From the NCBI GenBank assembly GCA_964607675.1, contig CAZSLC010000006.1, forward strand, positions 1 to 64,000: a DNA stretch of 64,000 nt, read 5' to 3'. A program made the position numbers and the translations under genes. This DNA comes from CAZSLC01 sp964607675. GTDB taxonomy: Bacteria; Bacteroidota; Bacteroidia; Bacteroidales; UBA932. A model generated the notes under the pieces. It saw nothing but the letters and a program-made list of their open reading frames with translations, was not told the DNA's origin and made no database searches. This document shows positions 26,988 to 36,527 of the stretch, one piece after another (position 1 is the stretch's first letter; every line of letters starts with the position of its first letter).

Positions 26988-28925
26988 ATGAAAAAATTGT
27001 TTTTTGTATTGGGAATGCTACTACTTGCATTCCCAATATCTTCTTGTAAAGAAAATCAAGAAGAAAGTAAAGGAATTGTCACATTTGATGATAGAAAGAT
27101 AGATATAGAGTCATTCTATACAGAATTTCCCTACACTACATATATGATTAAAATGAGTAAGGATGGCTCAAAACTATTCTATACAAAAAATGGGGAGACA
27201 ACCAACCTAATGATGCTCGATCTTTCCAAATCATCTAATCTTGATGAGGGACAAGTTATCTGCGATGAAGATTTCTCTAAGAAAAACTTATGGAAATATG
27301 GATACAATAAGGCAGACAATTGCCTATATTGGATTGGAGATGAGAAAAATGATGAGATAATCAATTTATACAGATTAGATATCAAGACCAAAAAGATTGA
27401 CAAATTGACAAACGTACCATATATATACGGGTGGACTCTTAACGATGCTGGAACTCATATTTCATATATAGCGAGACTTGGTCAAAATGATCAGAGACTT
27501 GACGAATTACATATTTTAAATCTAAGTACCCTTGAAGATAAGATAGTATATACGGATACACCTGATTACCGTATGACTTGGTCAGAGATATCATTGCATC
27601 CCAATAGAGAGGGAGCTATCCTCTCTGTGTTGAAAGGGGCCGATAGGACATATACCAATATGGGGTATGTTGATTTTAAAACAGGTAAACTAAATATCTT
27701 GACCGATCCTAAGATTGAAGGGAGTTTAGATGGTACAGAAGTAATTAATCCCTGGTATGATGATAATACAGTATATTATCTTTCAAATCAGACAGGGTAT
27801 GCTAATGTCTATTCATATAATAAAAACAGTCATAAAGTAACACAAGTCACTAACTATGATTATGATGTATCAGCGGGATGGATCACACAAAATGGTAAAA
27901 AATATCTTGCTTTAGTATCAAATTCTCCAGCTGAATCAAAACTATCAATAGTTGATCCTGTTTCGAAACAAGAAGTCGTAAGTACTACTTTTCAAGCATC
28001 CATTAATATAGCAGCCACAAATGAAAATCAAATATTTTTGTCTGTTGGAGCAGTTGATATTGTGTTTGAAATGTGGAAAATCACATTTGAAAACAAGACA
28101 TTGACTAAAGATGTTGTTATCGCATTACCAAAAGAAAAGAGTGAAAAATTAGTCACTTCAACTGTTGAAAGATTGTCAATTCCAACATTTGATAGAGATT
28201 TACATGCATATTTGCTTACCCCTAAAAAGCCGTTGAAAGATAAGATGGTTATGATACAATCATTTTATGGAGGTGGTAACTCATATGATATGGAGCATCA
28301 GATATTTACCGATGCAGGTATCTATGTATTGAGTCCATCACCAAGGGGAACTTCTGGATTTGGACGAGATTTTGCGGCACTAAATGATAAAGACCTAGGG
28401 GGAGATGAGATAATTGACATTATATATTGTGCTAAATACATCTCTGAAAAACTGGGAGTTACTGCAGATAGAATAGGTGTATTTGGAATGAGCCATGGTG
28501 GCTATGCAACGATGCGTTTACTCACATTCCCAGGGGAAATTAATGGAAAAAAAGCCTATTTCCCATTTGGATTCGGTGTTGCTGTGGCAGGATTTGCAGA
28601 TATTATATATCAGCACAATCACTCTAATATTCCAGACTGGACATTCTTGGAGGCAGGAGATCCTGTTGCGGATAAGGATAAGCTGATAGATCGATCACCT
28701 ATTACGCACGTAGATAAAATATCGGGTCCTTTATTGTTGATACATGGTAATCATGATGATAGAGTAGATATTGAAGGATCTCGAATGATGTATAGAGCTC
28801 TTACCGAGATGAACAAACCTGTAGAGTTTTTGGAAGTAGAGGGACAAGGACACGGATTTAAAGGTTTAGATAATAATATTTTATATTATCAAAGCATCTT
28901 TAACTTTCTTGATGAACTAAAATAG
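26988..28925 (+). CDS. S9-family serine peptidase lipoprotein
   Basis: A 645-residue predicted lipoprotein (MKKLFFVLGMLLLAFPISSC). The frame is open from 26919, inside SusD, but the signal peptide fixes the start at 26988. The N-terminal half (about 35-400) looks like the beta-propeller of prolyl-oligopeptidase relatives. The C-terminal alpha/beta-hydrolase carries S502 in GMSHGGYAT, D590 in HGNHDD and H622 in GQGHGF, a complete catalytic triad in the S9 order. It is expected to trim oligopeptides at the cell surface or in the periplasm. Exact subfamily (DPP or acylaminoacyl-peptidase type) is undecided. Confidence 0.9.
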   Translation: MKKLFFVLGMLLLAFPISSCKENQEESKGIVTFDDRKIDIESFYTEFPYTTYMIKMSKDGSKLFYTKNGETTNLMMLDLSKSSNLDEGQVICDEDFSKKNLWKYGYNKADNCLYWIGDEKNDEIINLYRLDIKTKKIDKLTNVPYIYGWTLNDAGTHISYIARLGQNDQRLDELHILNLSTLEDKIVYTDTPDYRMTWSEISLHPNREGAILSVLKGADRTYTNMGYVDFKTGKLNILTDPKIEGSLDGTEVINPWYDDNTVYYLSNQTGYANVYSYNKNSHKVTQVTNYDYDVSAGWITQNGKKYLALVSNSPAESKLSIVDPVSKQEVVSTTFQASINIAATNENQIFLSVGAVDIVFEMWKITFENKTLTKDVVIALPKEKSEKLVTSTVERLSIPTFDRDLHAYLLTPKKPLKDKMVMIQSFYGGGNSYDMEHQIFTDAGIYVLSPSPRGTSGFGRDFAALNDKDLGGDEIIDIIYCAKYISEKLGVTADRIGVFGMSHGGYATMRLLTFPGEINGKKAYFPFGFGVAVAGFADIIYQHNHSNIPDWTFLEAGDPVADKDKLIDRSPITHVDKISGPLLLIHGNHDDRVDIEGSRMMYRALTEMNKPVEFLEVEGQGHGFKGLDNNILYYQSIFNFLDELK

Positions 28926-28933
28926 ATATGTAA

Positions 28934-31039
28934 ATGAAAAAATTGATACTATTTGTGCTATTTTTGATGTTGGTTGTATCTTGTAATGAGGTACAACCAC
29001 CTATCGCGGATAAAATAGAAAAGACAATACAGACATGTAAAGGGAGTTTTATTGATTATTATTATTGGATGCGACTCAGTGATGAACAAAAGAGTGCGAC
29101 AAATCCAGATAGTCAGACAAAAAAATTATTTAGTTTTCTGGATGGTGAGAATAGGTACGCAAAATCAATTCTTAATAATTATAGTGAGCTAACGAGTACT
29201 CTTTACGATGAGATGAAGGGACGTATTTCTGATGAAGATATTTCGATCCCATATTATGATAATGGATATTATTACTACACTAAAACTGTAAAAGGAAAAA
29301 ATTATTTAGAGTTTTATAGAAAGAAAAATAATGTTGAGGAGCTAATTCTCGACGTAAATGCTATTTCAGAGGGTCATAGCTTTTGTAATGTGCTTAGTAT
29401 GTCAGTAAGTCCCAATAATAGATTCCTCTCTTATTGTGCTGATTTTGTTGGAAGAAATAAATTTACTTTATACATAAAAGATTTGCAGACTGGTAGATTA
29501 CTTCAAAATGAGGTTCAAAATGTATCTTATGTTGCAGTGTGGGGAGCTGATAGTGAAACTATATATTATGTTGGAAAAGACATGATTACGCTAAGGGCTG
29601 ACAAAATATACAGACATAATATCTATTCTGAGGATCAGGATGAATTGGTCTATTTTGAGGCAGATCCTACATTTAATATAAAATTATCGGCATCAGCTGA
29701 TAAAAATTTTATTTTTATTGAATGTGATAACACATTGACAGATGATGTTTTATACCTCAAGGCAGACGATATTTCTGGAGAATTCAAATCTTTTGCAGGT
29801 AGAGAAAAAGGTGTAAAATACACTGTTGATCATAATAAGGAGAACTTTTATATCTTAACAGATAGAGACGGTGCTTTGAACAACAAAATAATGGTTTGTA
29901 GTGATAAAGATGTGTCTGTCAGTTCGTGGAAAACGCTAATTCCATGTAAACAAGGAATTTTGATTAAATCTTTTCAATTATTCGATAAATACATAGCAAT
30001 CAATCAGGAGAAGGAGGCAAATCTTTATATAGATATTCTTAAATTGGATAGTGGAGAGATTCATTCTATTGAATTTGATGATCCTTGCTTTTCAGCTCAA
30101 TTTGATGTAAATTGTGACACGAAAAGTGATGTTTTACGCTTCAATTATACTTCACTTGCTACCCCATCAACACTATTTGAGTATGATATGTCAAGTAGAA
30201 TCAATAAAAAATTAAAACAAACCAATGTTCCTACCTATGTGCAGGCAGACTATTCAGTAGAGAGGCTGTGGGGTAGAGCAACAGATGGAACAAAAATACC
30301 AATTTCAATAATATACAAAAAAGGATTTGAAAAAAATGGAAAAGGGAAGGTGTTTCTTTATGGTTATGGTTCATATGGTAGCTCTTCAAATCCAAGATTT
30401 GATCCTTATGTCATCTCATTGTTGGATAGAGGATTCGCATATGCAATAGCTCATATCAGAGGGGGGGCCGAGATGGGTAAAGAGTGGTATGAAAATGGTA
30501 AATTATTAAATAAGAAAAATACATTTACCGATTTTAATGATTGTGCTAAGTACTTAATATCTCAAGGATATACTACAGAAGATAACATGTATGCTTATGG
30601 AGCTAGTGCTGGTGGTCTTCTTATGGGAGCCATAGTAAATATGGAACCACAATTGTATAAGGGAATTATTGCAGGGGTTCCATTTGTAGATGTCATTAAT
30701 ACAATGATAGATGAGACAATCCCTCTGACTACGTTTGAATGGGATGAGTGGGGAGATCCTAGGAAGGAGCCATATTTTAGCTATATGCTCTCATACTCTC
30801 CATATGACAATATTAAAAAACAAGATTATCCAAATATTTTAGTGACAAGTGGTTTCTGGGATTCTCAAGTACAATATTGGGAACCTGCAAAGTGGGTTGC
30901 TAAACTTAGAGAGTATAAAACAGACAATAATCTTCTCCTTTTCTTGTGCGATATGGAGTCGGGGCATGGAGGGGCGTCTGGGAGATATAATAAAGCGATG
31001 AAAAAGGCTAAGGAGTATACTTTTATCCTTTCCCTTTAA
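28934..31039 (+). CDS. S9A oligopeptidase B-like / prolyl oligopeptidase lipoprotein
   Basis: A 701-residue predicted lipoprotein (lipobox VVSCNEV). The N-terminal propeller region (about 70-400) is followed by a peptidase domain with S558 in YGASAGGLLMG, D643 in GFWDSQVQYWEPAKW and H678 in ESGHGGASG. The segments EWGDPRKEPYFSYMLSYSPYDN and QVQYWEPAKW are typical of oligopeptidase B (trypsin-like, cleaving after Lys/Arg), although most family members are cytoplasmic. It follows the first S9 peptidase by 8 nt and is the last gene of the SusC/SusD operon. It ends 4 nt from a converging gene. Confidence 0.9.
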   Translation: MKKLILFVLFLMLVVSCNEVQPPIADKIEKTIQTCKGSFIDYYYWMRLSDEQKSATNPDSQTKKLFSFLDGENRYAKSILNNYSELTSTLYDEMKGRISDEDISIPYYDNGYYYYTKTVKGKNYLEFYRKKNNVEELILDVNAISEGHSFCNVLSMSVSPNNRFLSYCADFVGRNKFTLYIKDLQTGRLLQNEVQNVSYVAVWGADSETIYYVGKDMITLRADKIYRHNIYSEDQDELVYFEADPTFNIKLSASADKNFIFIECDNTLTDDVLYLKADDISGEFKSFAGREKGVKYTVDHNKENFYILTDRDGALNNKIMVCSDKDVSVSSWKTLIPCKQGILIKSFQLFDKYIAINQEKEANLYIDILKLDSGEIHSIEFDDPCFSAQFDVNCDTKSDVLRFNYTSLATPSTLFEYDMSSRINKKLKQTNVPTYVQADYSVERLWGRATDGTKIPISIIYKKGFEKNGKGKVFLYGYGSYGSSSNPRFDPYVISLLDRGFAYAIAHIRGGAEMGKEWYENGKLLNKKNTFTDFNDCAKYLISQGYTTEDNMYAYGASAGGLLMGAIVNMEPQLYKGIIAGVPFVDVINTMIDETIPLTTFEWDEWGDPRKEPYFSYMLSYSPYDNIKKQDYPNILVTSGFWDSQVQYWEPAKWVAKLREYKTDNNLLLFLCDMESGHGGASGRYNKAMKKAKEYTFILSL

Positions 31040-31043
31040 GCAG

Positions 31044-32237
31044 TTAGTTAAGTAGCGTGGGGGGGGAGCTTAGCCACTCTTGGGGATTTTGTTTGGATGA
31101 TTCTTTCCATATTTCAAAATGAAGTATTGAGTTACCATCCTCAGAATCATCGACAATACCGATCTGATCGCCAATTTTAATTTTGTCTCCCCCTTTTATA
31201 TTTACTTTTTTTAATTTGCAGTAAAAAGTGAAATACTCTCCATGAGATACAAGTACACATTGATTGTAGCCTGGTACGACTATAACCTGTTTTACCAATC
31301 CATCAAATATCGATTTCACTTTTGAATTGGGGTCTGTCGAGATGTTTATACCATTATTGAATGGTAGTTTTATATTTTTGAACACAGGATGAAAAGACTG
31401 TCCAAATTTCTCAGCAATAATACCAGTATTAACGGGCCATGGAAGTTTTCCTTTGTTTTCTCCAAATTTTACAGATAGCTCTGTCTCTTCTTTGCTCCTG
31501 CCCACCTTTTTGCTATCTCTCGCTGCTGCAGCAAGGAGTTTCTCTATTTCTTTGTTGAGTTTGTCAGCTTCTCGTTTTTTTTGTGCAATTTCACTTTTGT
31601 ATTTTTTCTCATCTCTCTTCAATTTTTTAATAGTAGAGGTGAGAGTTCTCTCTTCATCGGTAAGTGTCTTGTATTCTTGCTCCCTTTTGTTAAGGGTCTT
31701 TGTAGATGAGAGCTTGAGGGTAAGGAGTTCTTCTTTTTCTTTTGATAAAGTTACTTTGGATTCCCTTATGTTGTTGGCCTGCTTTTTAATAGTTGAGGTG
31801 ATCTGTTTTAGGTATTCCCACCTTCTATAACCTTGAGAAATGGAATTACTTGCCATAATATACATAAACCACACTTTAGCATCACGATTTTTGTATGCAG
31901 TATAAACTAACCTTTCGTAATGATTTTCTAATGTATCAAGTTTATTCTCTAATCTCGTTATATCACGATCTTTCTTATAAATATTGTTCTCGTAAATCTT
32001 TATGTCGTTATCCAAGCGATCGATAAGGTTTTTACGAGTTTCAATTTTCTTTTTTGTTAGGATGAGGGTATTTGTACTCTCCTTTTGTTTGTGATTTGTG
32101 GTGCGAAGTTGCTTATCAATGAAAGAGATCTCATCCTCTATCCTTTTCTTCTCTTCTTGTTTTGTTGTTATGTTTTGAGCATGAAGAATTGTGAGAGAGA
32201 TGAACAGACATAGTATTATCGATAGCGACCGTTTCAT
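31044..32237 (-). CDS. EnvC-like murein hydrolase activator (coiled coil + degenerate LytM)
   Basis: A 397-residue exported protein. The start at 32237 is chosen because it opens a clear signal peptide (MKRSLSIILCLFISLTILHAQ) and lies 4 nt after the upstream stop. Residues about 25-250 form a long charged coiled coil. The C-terminal M23/LytM domain (about 275-390) is degenerate: the zinc-binding HxxxD motif is replaced by NNGINIS, and the usual HxH is not intact, although LHFEI is kept. This matches EnvC-type activators of amidases rather than active endopeptidases. Close to its 3' end is a run of eight C (coding strand). Last gene of a long minus-strand operon. Confidence 0.85.
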   Translation of the reverse strand: MKRSLSIILCLFISLTILHAQNITTKQEEKKRIEDEISFIDKQLRTTNHKQKESTNTLILTKKKIETRKNLIDRLDNDIKIYENNIYKKDRDITRLENKLDTLENHYERLVYTAYKNRDAKVWFMYIMASNSISQGYRRWEYLKQITSTIKKQANNIRESKVTLSKEKEELLTLKLSSTKTLNKREQEYKTLTDEERTLTSTIKKLKRDEKKYKSEIAQKKREADKLNKEIEKLLAAAARDSKKVGRSKEETELSVKFGENKGKLPWPVNTGIIAEKFGQSFHPVFKNIKLPFNNGINISTDPNSKVKSIFDGLVKQVIVVPGYNQCVLVSHGEYFTFYCKLKKVNIKGGDKIKIGDQIGIVDDSEDGNSILHFEIWKESSKQNPQEWLSSPPTLLN

Positions 32238-32241
32238 CAAA

Positions 32242-33930
32242 TTATTTTTTTTGCGCAGATTTATATTTTTCAATTTTTTCATTAATCATCAACGAAGGAT
32301 CAAGTTTATTCGCCTGTTCCCAATATATAAAAGCCAAATCATATTCGTTTAGTTTATATAGAACATCTGCATAGTGATCCATTATCACTGCACTCTCTTT
32401 GCCCCCATATAGCATTGCATGTTTGAAGTGTACTTTCGCCTCTTTATAGTTGCCTGTTAAATACAAAATCCAGGCATAGGTATCAAGATATGTTGGATTA
32501 TCAGGCTCTTCAACTATGGTTATTTTACTCATCTCAAGGGCTTTAGAAAGTTTTTTATTGAGTATACTGAGGTAGTATGCATAGTTATTAAGTACAGGAA
32601 CATATTTTGGATCTATCTTAAGTGCTTTATCATAATATGAGAATGCTTTTCTTAGATTATTTTTCAAATGGTATATATCTCCAAGTGCTGCATAAGCTGA
32701 TAGTTGGTACTTGCTGTTTTTAGGTGCTATTTTTGATAATTGTTCATATCCAGCAATAGCCTCGTCAATTTTGTTCTGTTGCCACTGGGCAATAGAGATG
32801 ATTTCATAAATAGATGGTTCGTTAGGAAATCTGTTCAGTGCCTCTGAGCCCTCTTCTACAACCTTTCCCCATTGTTGGAGATAGTATAGCAATGAGAGAT
32901 ATGTCATCTCAAAAGAGAGGTTGTCTGGATACAATTTTGTATTTAGTTGATAAAAAGAAGTAGCTATAGCCTCTTGTCCTGATTTGATATAGTATTCCCC
33001 TGCCATAGATATTGTCGAGCTGTCTTTTGGATGGACATGCAGTATATTTTGTACCATAGTATCCACCTGGAATGGAAATGTTTGGACGAAATTAGGATTG
33101 AAAATAACCTCTTTCATATACTGTGTCTTCATGATGGGGTTAATATCTTTGCTCAAGAAAAAGATATTAATGTTTTTGAAGAAAAGGGGCATGTTCCTCT
33201 GGGTTCTATATACTTCAGCGAGGCCAAAATATGATGGTGAATAATTGGGCTCCATTGATAATGATTTATTGTAAAAAGAAATTGCCTCTTCGTCTTGATA
33301 TTTTGTCTTATAGTAGTCACCAACCATATAGGAAATTTGGGGAGAGTCCACCATCTTTTCCAATTGAAGAAGATATTTAAATGCCTCTTCATAATTGCCC
33401 TGCATCCTTAGCAATTCAAAACGTGCGTTTAAAGTGGCGGAGTTGACACCCCCTATAGATTCAATCTGAGTGAGGGTCTCAAGGGCTTTGTCTATCTGTC
33501 CATTATTAGTGTATAAATCTATTATTTCGTAATAAATAGAACTTTTTTTCGGGAAATCTTTTTTTAACTTTTCATATAAAGAGAGTGAGAGTTCAAGTCT
33601 ATTAGTGTCATAATATAGTTGTGCCAATCTTATCCTATACCAATAGTTGCCTGGGTCAATTTCAAGGGCCTTCTTAATATATAATTCACCCCTTTCTTTA
33701 TCCTCCATATTTAAATAAGTAAGTCCCAAATAGAAGGCAGCTGCGTCATTATTTGGAGACTGGGATGTCGCTAATTGGAGTAACTCAGCAGCATTCTCAT
33801 ACTCTTCGAGTGTATATAATTTTATCCCTTCGATAAAATTATCGTCTTCGTTTTTAATTTGCTGAGCATTAAGATTGAAACAAAAAGTTAAAGAAATTAT
33901 AATTGTAAGTAAATATGGCTTGATTCTCAT
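32242..33930 (-). CDS. tetratricopeptide-repeat protein
   Basis: A 562-residue exported protein with signal peptide ending LNAQ (about 1-22). Nearly the whole chain is TPR repeats, for example AAFYLGLTYLNMEDKERGELYIKKALEIDPG and AYAALGDIYHLKNNLRKAFSYYDKALKIDP-like units. It is presumably a periplasmic scaffold. It sits 4 nt upstream of the EnvC-like gene and 27 nt downstream of a NamZ-like gene, so a link with wall remodelling is plausible but unproven. Confidence 0.88.
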   Translation of the reverse strand: MRIKPYLLTIIISLTFCFNLNAQQIKNEDDNFIEGIKLYTLEEYENAAELLQLATSQSPNNDAAAFYLGLTYLNMEDKERGELYIKKALEIDPGNYWYRIRLAQLYYDTNRLELSLSLYEKLKKDFPKKSSIYYEIIDLYTNNGQIDKALETLTQIESIGGVNSATLNARFELLRMQGNYEEAFKYLLQLEKMVDSPQISYMVGDYYKTKYQDEEAISFYNKSLSMEPNYSPSYFGLAEVYRTQRNMPLFFKNINIFFLSKDINPIMKTQYMKEVIFNPNFVQTFPFQVDTMVQNILHVHPKDSSTISMAGEYYIKSGQEAIATSFYQLNTKLYPDNLSFEMTYLSLLYYLQQWGKVVEEGSEALNRFPNEPSIYEIISIAQWQQNKIDEAIAGYEQLSKIAPKNSKYQLSAYAALGDIYHLKNNLRKAFSYYDKALKIDPKYVPVLNNYAYYLSILNKKLSKALEMSKITIVEEPDNPTYLDTYAWILYLTGNYKEAKVHFKHAMLYGGKESAVIMDHYADVLYKLNEYDLAFIYWEQANKLDPSLMINEKIEKYKSAQKK

Positions 33931-33957
33931 TGTGTTTTTATATGTAATTAAATATTG

Positions 33958-35133
33958 TTAAAGTGGGTAGAGAAGATATTTTTCTCGTTTACTGGTAAAC
34001 TCATTTACATCCCCTTCCCACATTTTCTCGATCTCTTCTGCACTCTTTTTCTCCATAATCATCTCTTTGACATATTCTCTACCTGTAAGTAAAGTGAAAA
34101 ACTTACGGAAAAATTCATCTTCGATGTTGAGATTGTTATAGGCATCAATAATATATTTCAAATTTATTTTTTCTTTATTGATTTCATCAAATGAAAGATT
34201 TGAAAGATCCACTCCAAAACACTCTTTGTCAAGTTGTGGAGGATTCTTTGCCCCTGAAATACTTTTTGGAGTGAAAGAGAAATCATACCCTGTCATATCT
34301 GGATGGCCATACATCTGAAATGGTTTGTCCGTCCCTCTGCCAAGGCTCACTGGTGTACCCTCAAAGTAGCAGGTGGATGGATAGAGGTAAATAGATCTCA
34401 TATCAGGTAAGTTGGGAGATGGCTTGACTGGAAGTTGATACTTGCTGCTATGTGTATAATTTTTACATTTGATCACTGTAATATCGCATTTTATTCCATC
34501 AGTGAGCCATCCTTCTCCATTGATCATGTGAGCCAACTCTCCGAGTGTCATTCCATGAACAATTGGAATAGGTAGCCAACCCACACCAGATTTATATTTC
34601 ATATCGAGAGTAGGACCATCAACATAAAAGCCAAGAGGGTTTGGTCTGTCAAGAATTATCATCTTTTTACCAAATTTAGCACAGGCATCCATCATCCTCG
34701 CCATAGTCGCATTATATGTATAAAATCTTACCCCTACATCTTGAAGGTCAAAGATCATAACGTCAAATTCATTCATTGCCTCATCAGAGGGTCTGTCAAT
34801 CCCTTTTTCATATAGGGATCTAATCTTGATTCCACTTTTTGAGTCTATCGAACTGCTTACATGCTCTCCAGCATCTGCTGTGCCTCTGAAGCCATGTTCA
34901 GGGGACATAATAGATACAACATTTACCCCTTTGGAGAGAAGTGCATCCAGAAGATGCTCCCCCTCTGAAACCATCCCTGTTTGATTAGAAAGGATAGAAA
35001 CTTTTTTCTCCTTAAGTAGAGGGAGGTATTCGTCGTAAGAAAGGGCACCAACTTTTATCTCCTTTTCAGAATCTGTTGCGCATGATACTGTTAATATCAT
35101 GCTCAAGCAAAGTAACAAAAACTTATTCATCAT
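33958..35133 (-). CDS. NamZ-like exo-beta-N-acetylmuramidase (DUF1343, GH171), copy 2
   Basis: A 391-residue lipoprotein (lipobox TVSCATD) of the DUF1343 family. It shares with the copy at 19101 the blocks KKVSILSNQTGM, SPEHGFRGTADAG, MIFDLQDVGVRFYTY, LDRPNPLGF and PSPNLPDM. Lipid anchoring distinguishes it from the soluble copy 1 and suggests it acts at a membrane. The start may be either of two adjacent ATGs (35133 or 35130). It lies between selD and a TPR gene within a compact minus-strand gene run. Confidence 0.85.
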   Translation of the reverse strand: MMNKFLLLCLSMILTVSCATDSEKEIKVGALSYDEYLPLLKEKKVSILSNQTGMVSEGEHLLDALLSKGVNVVSIMSPEHGFRGTADAGEHVSSSIDSKSGIKIRSLYEKGIDRPSDEAMNEFDVMIFDLQDVGVRFYTYNATMARMMDACAKFGKKMIILDRPNPLGFYVDGPTLDMKYKSGVGWLPIPIVHGMTLGELAHMINGEGWLTDGIKCDITVIKCKNYTHSSKYQLPVKPSPNLPDMRSIYLYPSTCYFEGTPVSLGRGTDKPFQMYGHPDMTGYDFSFTPKSISGAKNPPQLDKECFGVDLSNLSFDEINKEKINLKYIIDAYNNLNIEDEFFRKFFTLLTGREYVKEMIMEKKSAEEIEKMWEGDVNEFTSKREKYLLYPL

Positions 35134-35145
35134 ATTTTATATTTA

Positions 35146-36177
35146 TTATTTTATGATAACAGATTTTTCTCCAATTTTTTCTCTCATTTTTCCTATTTCA
35201 AATAGGGGGTGGCCGTATTCATCCATTATCTCCCTTACCTCTTCAACAGAGGAGGGTTCAACTGCAATAAGTAGCCCCCCTGAGGTTTGAGGATCGCACA
35301 TTAATGGTATATGCCTCTGATCCATTTCTAACTTGTCCCCATAGCTGTTGAAATTGCGGAATGTTCCACCTGGCATACACTCTTTCTCAATGTAATAATC
35401 AACTCCCTCTATTTTTGGCACTGAGTCATACTTAATTACCGCTTGAAGTCCGCTACCTTCTGCCATCTCAATGGAATGACCTGCTAGACCAAATCCAGTG
35501 ACATCAGTGAGGGCATTGACACCCCTTACAGTGGCCAACTTCTGCCCAGGGATGTTCAGAGTGGTCATCAATTTTAATGCCAGCTCTTTATCTTTTTGGC
35601 GTACTACTCCAAATTTTTCGGCAGAAGATACAAGCCCAATGCCAAGTGGTTTGGTTAAAAAAAGTAAATCACCATCCTTGGCACAATTGTTCTTCTTTAT
35701 CATTTTAACATCGACAATGCCTGTGACGGCGAGGCCGAAAAAAGGATCTGCACTATTGATGCTGTGTCCCCCTGCGAGTGGGATATTTGCATTGTCGCAT
35801 ACGCTCCTTGCTCCTGAAATAACCTCTGAAGCAACCACTGCAGGTAGTTTGTCGAGGGGCCATCCGAGTATGGCAATGGCCATGATAGGTGTCCCTCCCA
35901 TGGCATATATGTCGCTAATGGCATTGGTGGCAGATATTCTTCCGAAATTTGTGGGGTCATCCACAATTGGGGTGAAGAAATCAGTGGTGCTGACAATGGC
36001 CTTACCATCACCTATTTCATATACCGCAGCATCATCTTTAGAGTTGTTGCCAACTAAAAGATGGGGGAACTCTTTAGTAGAATTGCTACCCTTGAGAATT
36101 TCTTCAAGATCTTTTGGGGCGATTTTGCAACCGCAACCTGCGCCAGGGCTAAACTGTGTGAGTTTTATTTCATTCAT
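35146..36177 (-). CDS. selD: selenide, water dikinase (selenophosphate synthase)
   Basis: A 343-residue SelD. It makes selenophosphate from selenide and ATP, the selenium donor for tRNA selenation. The active-site segment GAGCGCKIAP carries C15, C17 and K18, corresponding to the Cys/Cys/Lys of E. coli SelD; cysteine, not selenocysteine, is encoded. ATP/metal-binding aspartates appear in DDAAVY and TTDFFTPIVDDP. It is 2 nt downstream of the YedF-like gene and in one run with selU. No selA or selB is seen, so selenouridine synthesis is the only selenium use evident in the window. Confidence 0.97.
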   Translation of the reverse strand: MNEIKLTQFSPGAGCGCKIAPKDLEEILKGSNSTKEFPHLLVGNNSKDDAAVYEIGDGKAIVSTTDFFTPIVDDPTNFGRISATNAISDIYAMGGTPIMAIAILGWPLDKLPAVVASEVISGARSVCDNANIPLAGGHSINSADPFFGLAVTGIVDVKMIKKNNCAKDGDLLFLTKPLGIGLVSSAEKFGVVRQKDKELALKLMTTLNIPGQKLATVRGVNALTDVTGFGLAGHSIEMAEGSGLQAVIKYDSVPKIEGVDYYIEKECMPGGTFRNFNSYGDKLEMDQRHIPLMCDPQTSGGLLIAVEPSSVEEVREIMDEYGHPLFEIGKMREKIGEKSVIIK

Positions 36178-36179
36178 TG

Positions 36180-36527
36180 TTATAACACTATTACTTTATC
36201 GCAATTCTTTTGAGCACCCATAATGTCGAGCATTGTGGCTATGTCTCCTATTGCAACATTTTCAATGGAGTTGAAATATAAAAGACAAGTCTTGCAAATT
36301 AATATTTTTATACCCAATTCTTGCAATTTCTTTAATTCATCAATTACATGTGAAGTGTTTAGGGTGAGTTTTACCCCTTCACCATAAAAGCAAATATATG
36401 TTGGTAGGTCAGTTTCATCTATAAGAAGGGTGAGATAATTCTTTATTAATGTCTCTCTAAGCTCCTGAGGAGCCTCTCCCATCCCGTTTTTGTTAATTAC
36501 AATAGTGGTTTTGATTTTCTTATTCAT
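36180..36527 (-). CDS. YedF-like selenium-metabolism protein (DsrE/F fold)
   Basis: A 115-residue small cytosolic protein matching the C-terminal DsrE/F-like half of the sulfurtransferase-like selenium-metabolism protein YedF: NKNGMGEAPQELRETLIKNYL at the start, then FYGEGVKLTL and ILICKTCLLYF. The N-terminal TusA-like domain found in full YedF proteins is absent. CKTC may bind sulfur or selenium. It overlaps selU by 8 nt and is followed by selD after 2 nt, so all three are probably translated from one mRNA. Confidence 0.85.
   Translation of the reverse strand: MNKKIKTTIVINKNGMGEAPQELRETLIKNYLTLLIDETDLPTYICFYGEGVKLTLNTSHVIDELKKLQELGIKILICKTCLLYFNSIENVAIGDIATMLDIMGAQKNCDKVIVL

Noticed and set aside
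31059..31066. Run of eight G at the end of the EnvC-like gene as a phase-variation tract
   Set aside because: Slippage would change only the last few residues, so no meaningful on/off switch results.
35146..36177. Selenocysteine at the SelD active site
   Set aside because: The codons read Cys15 and Cys17; there is no in-frame TGA.
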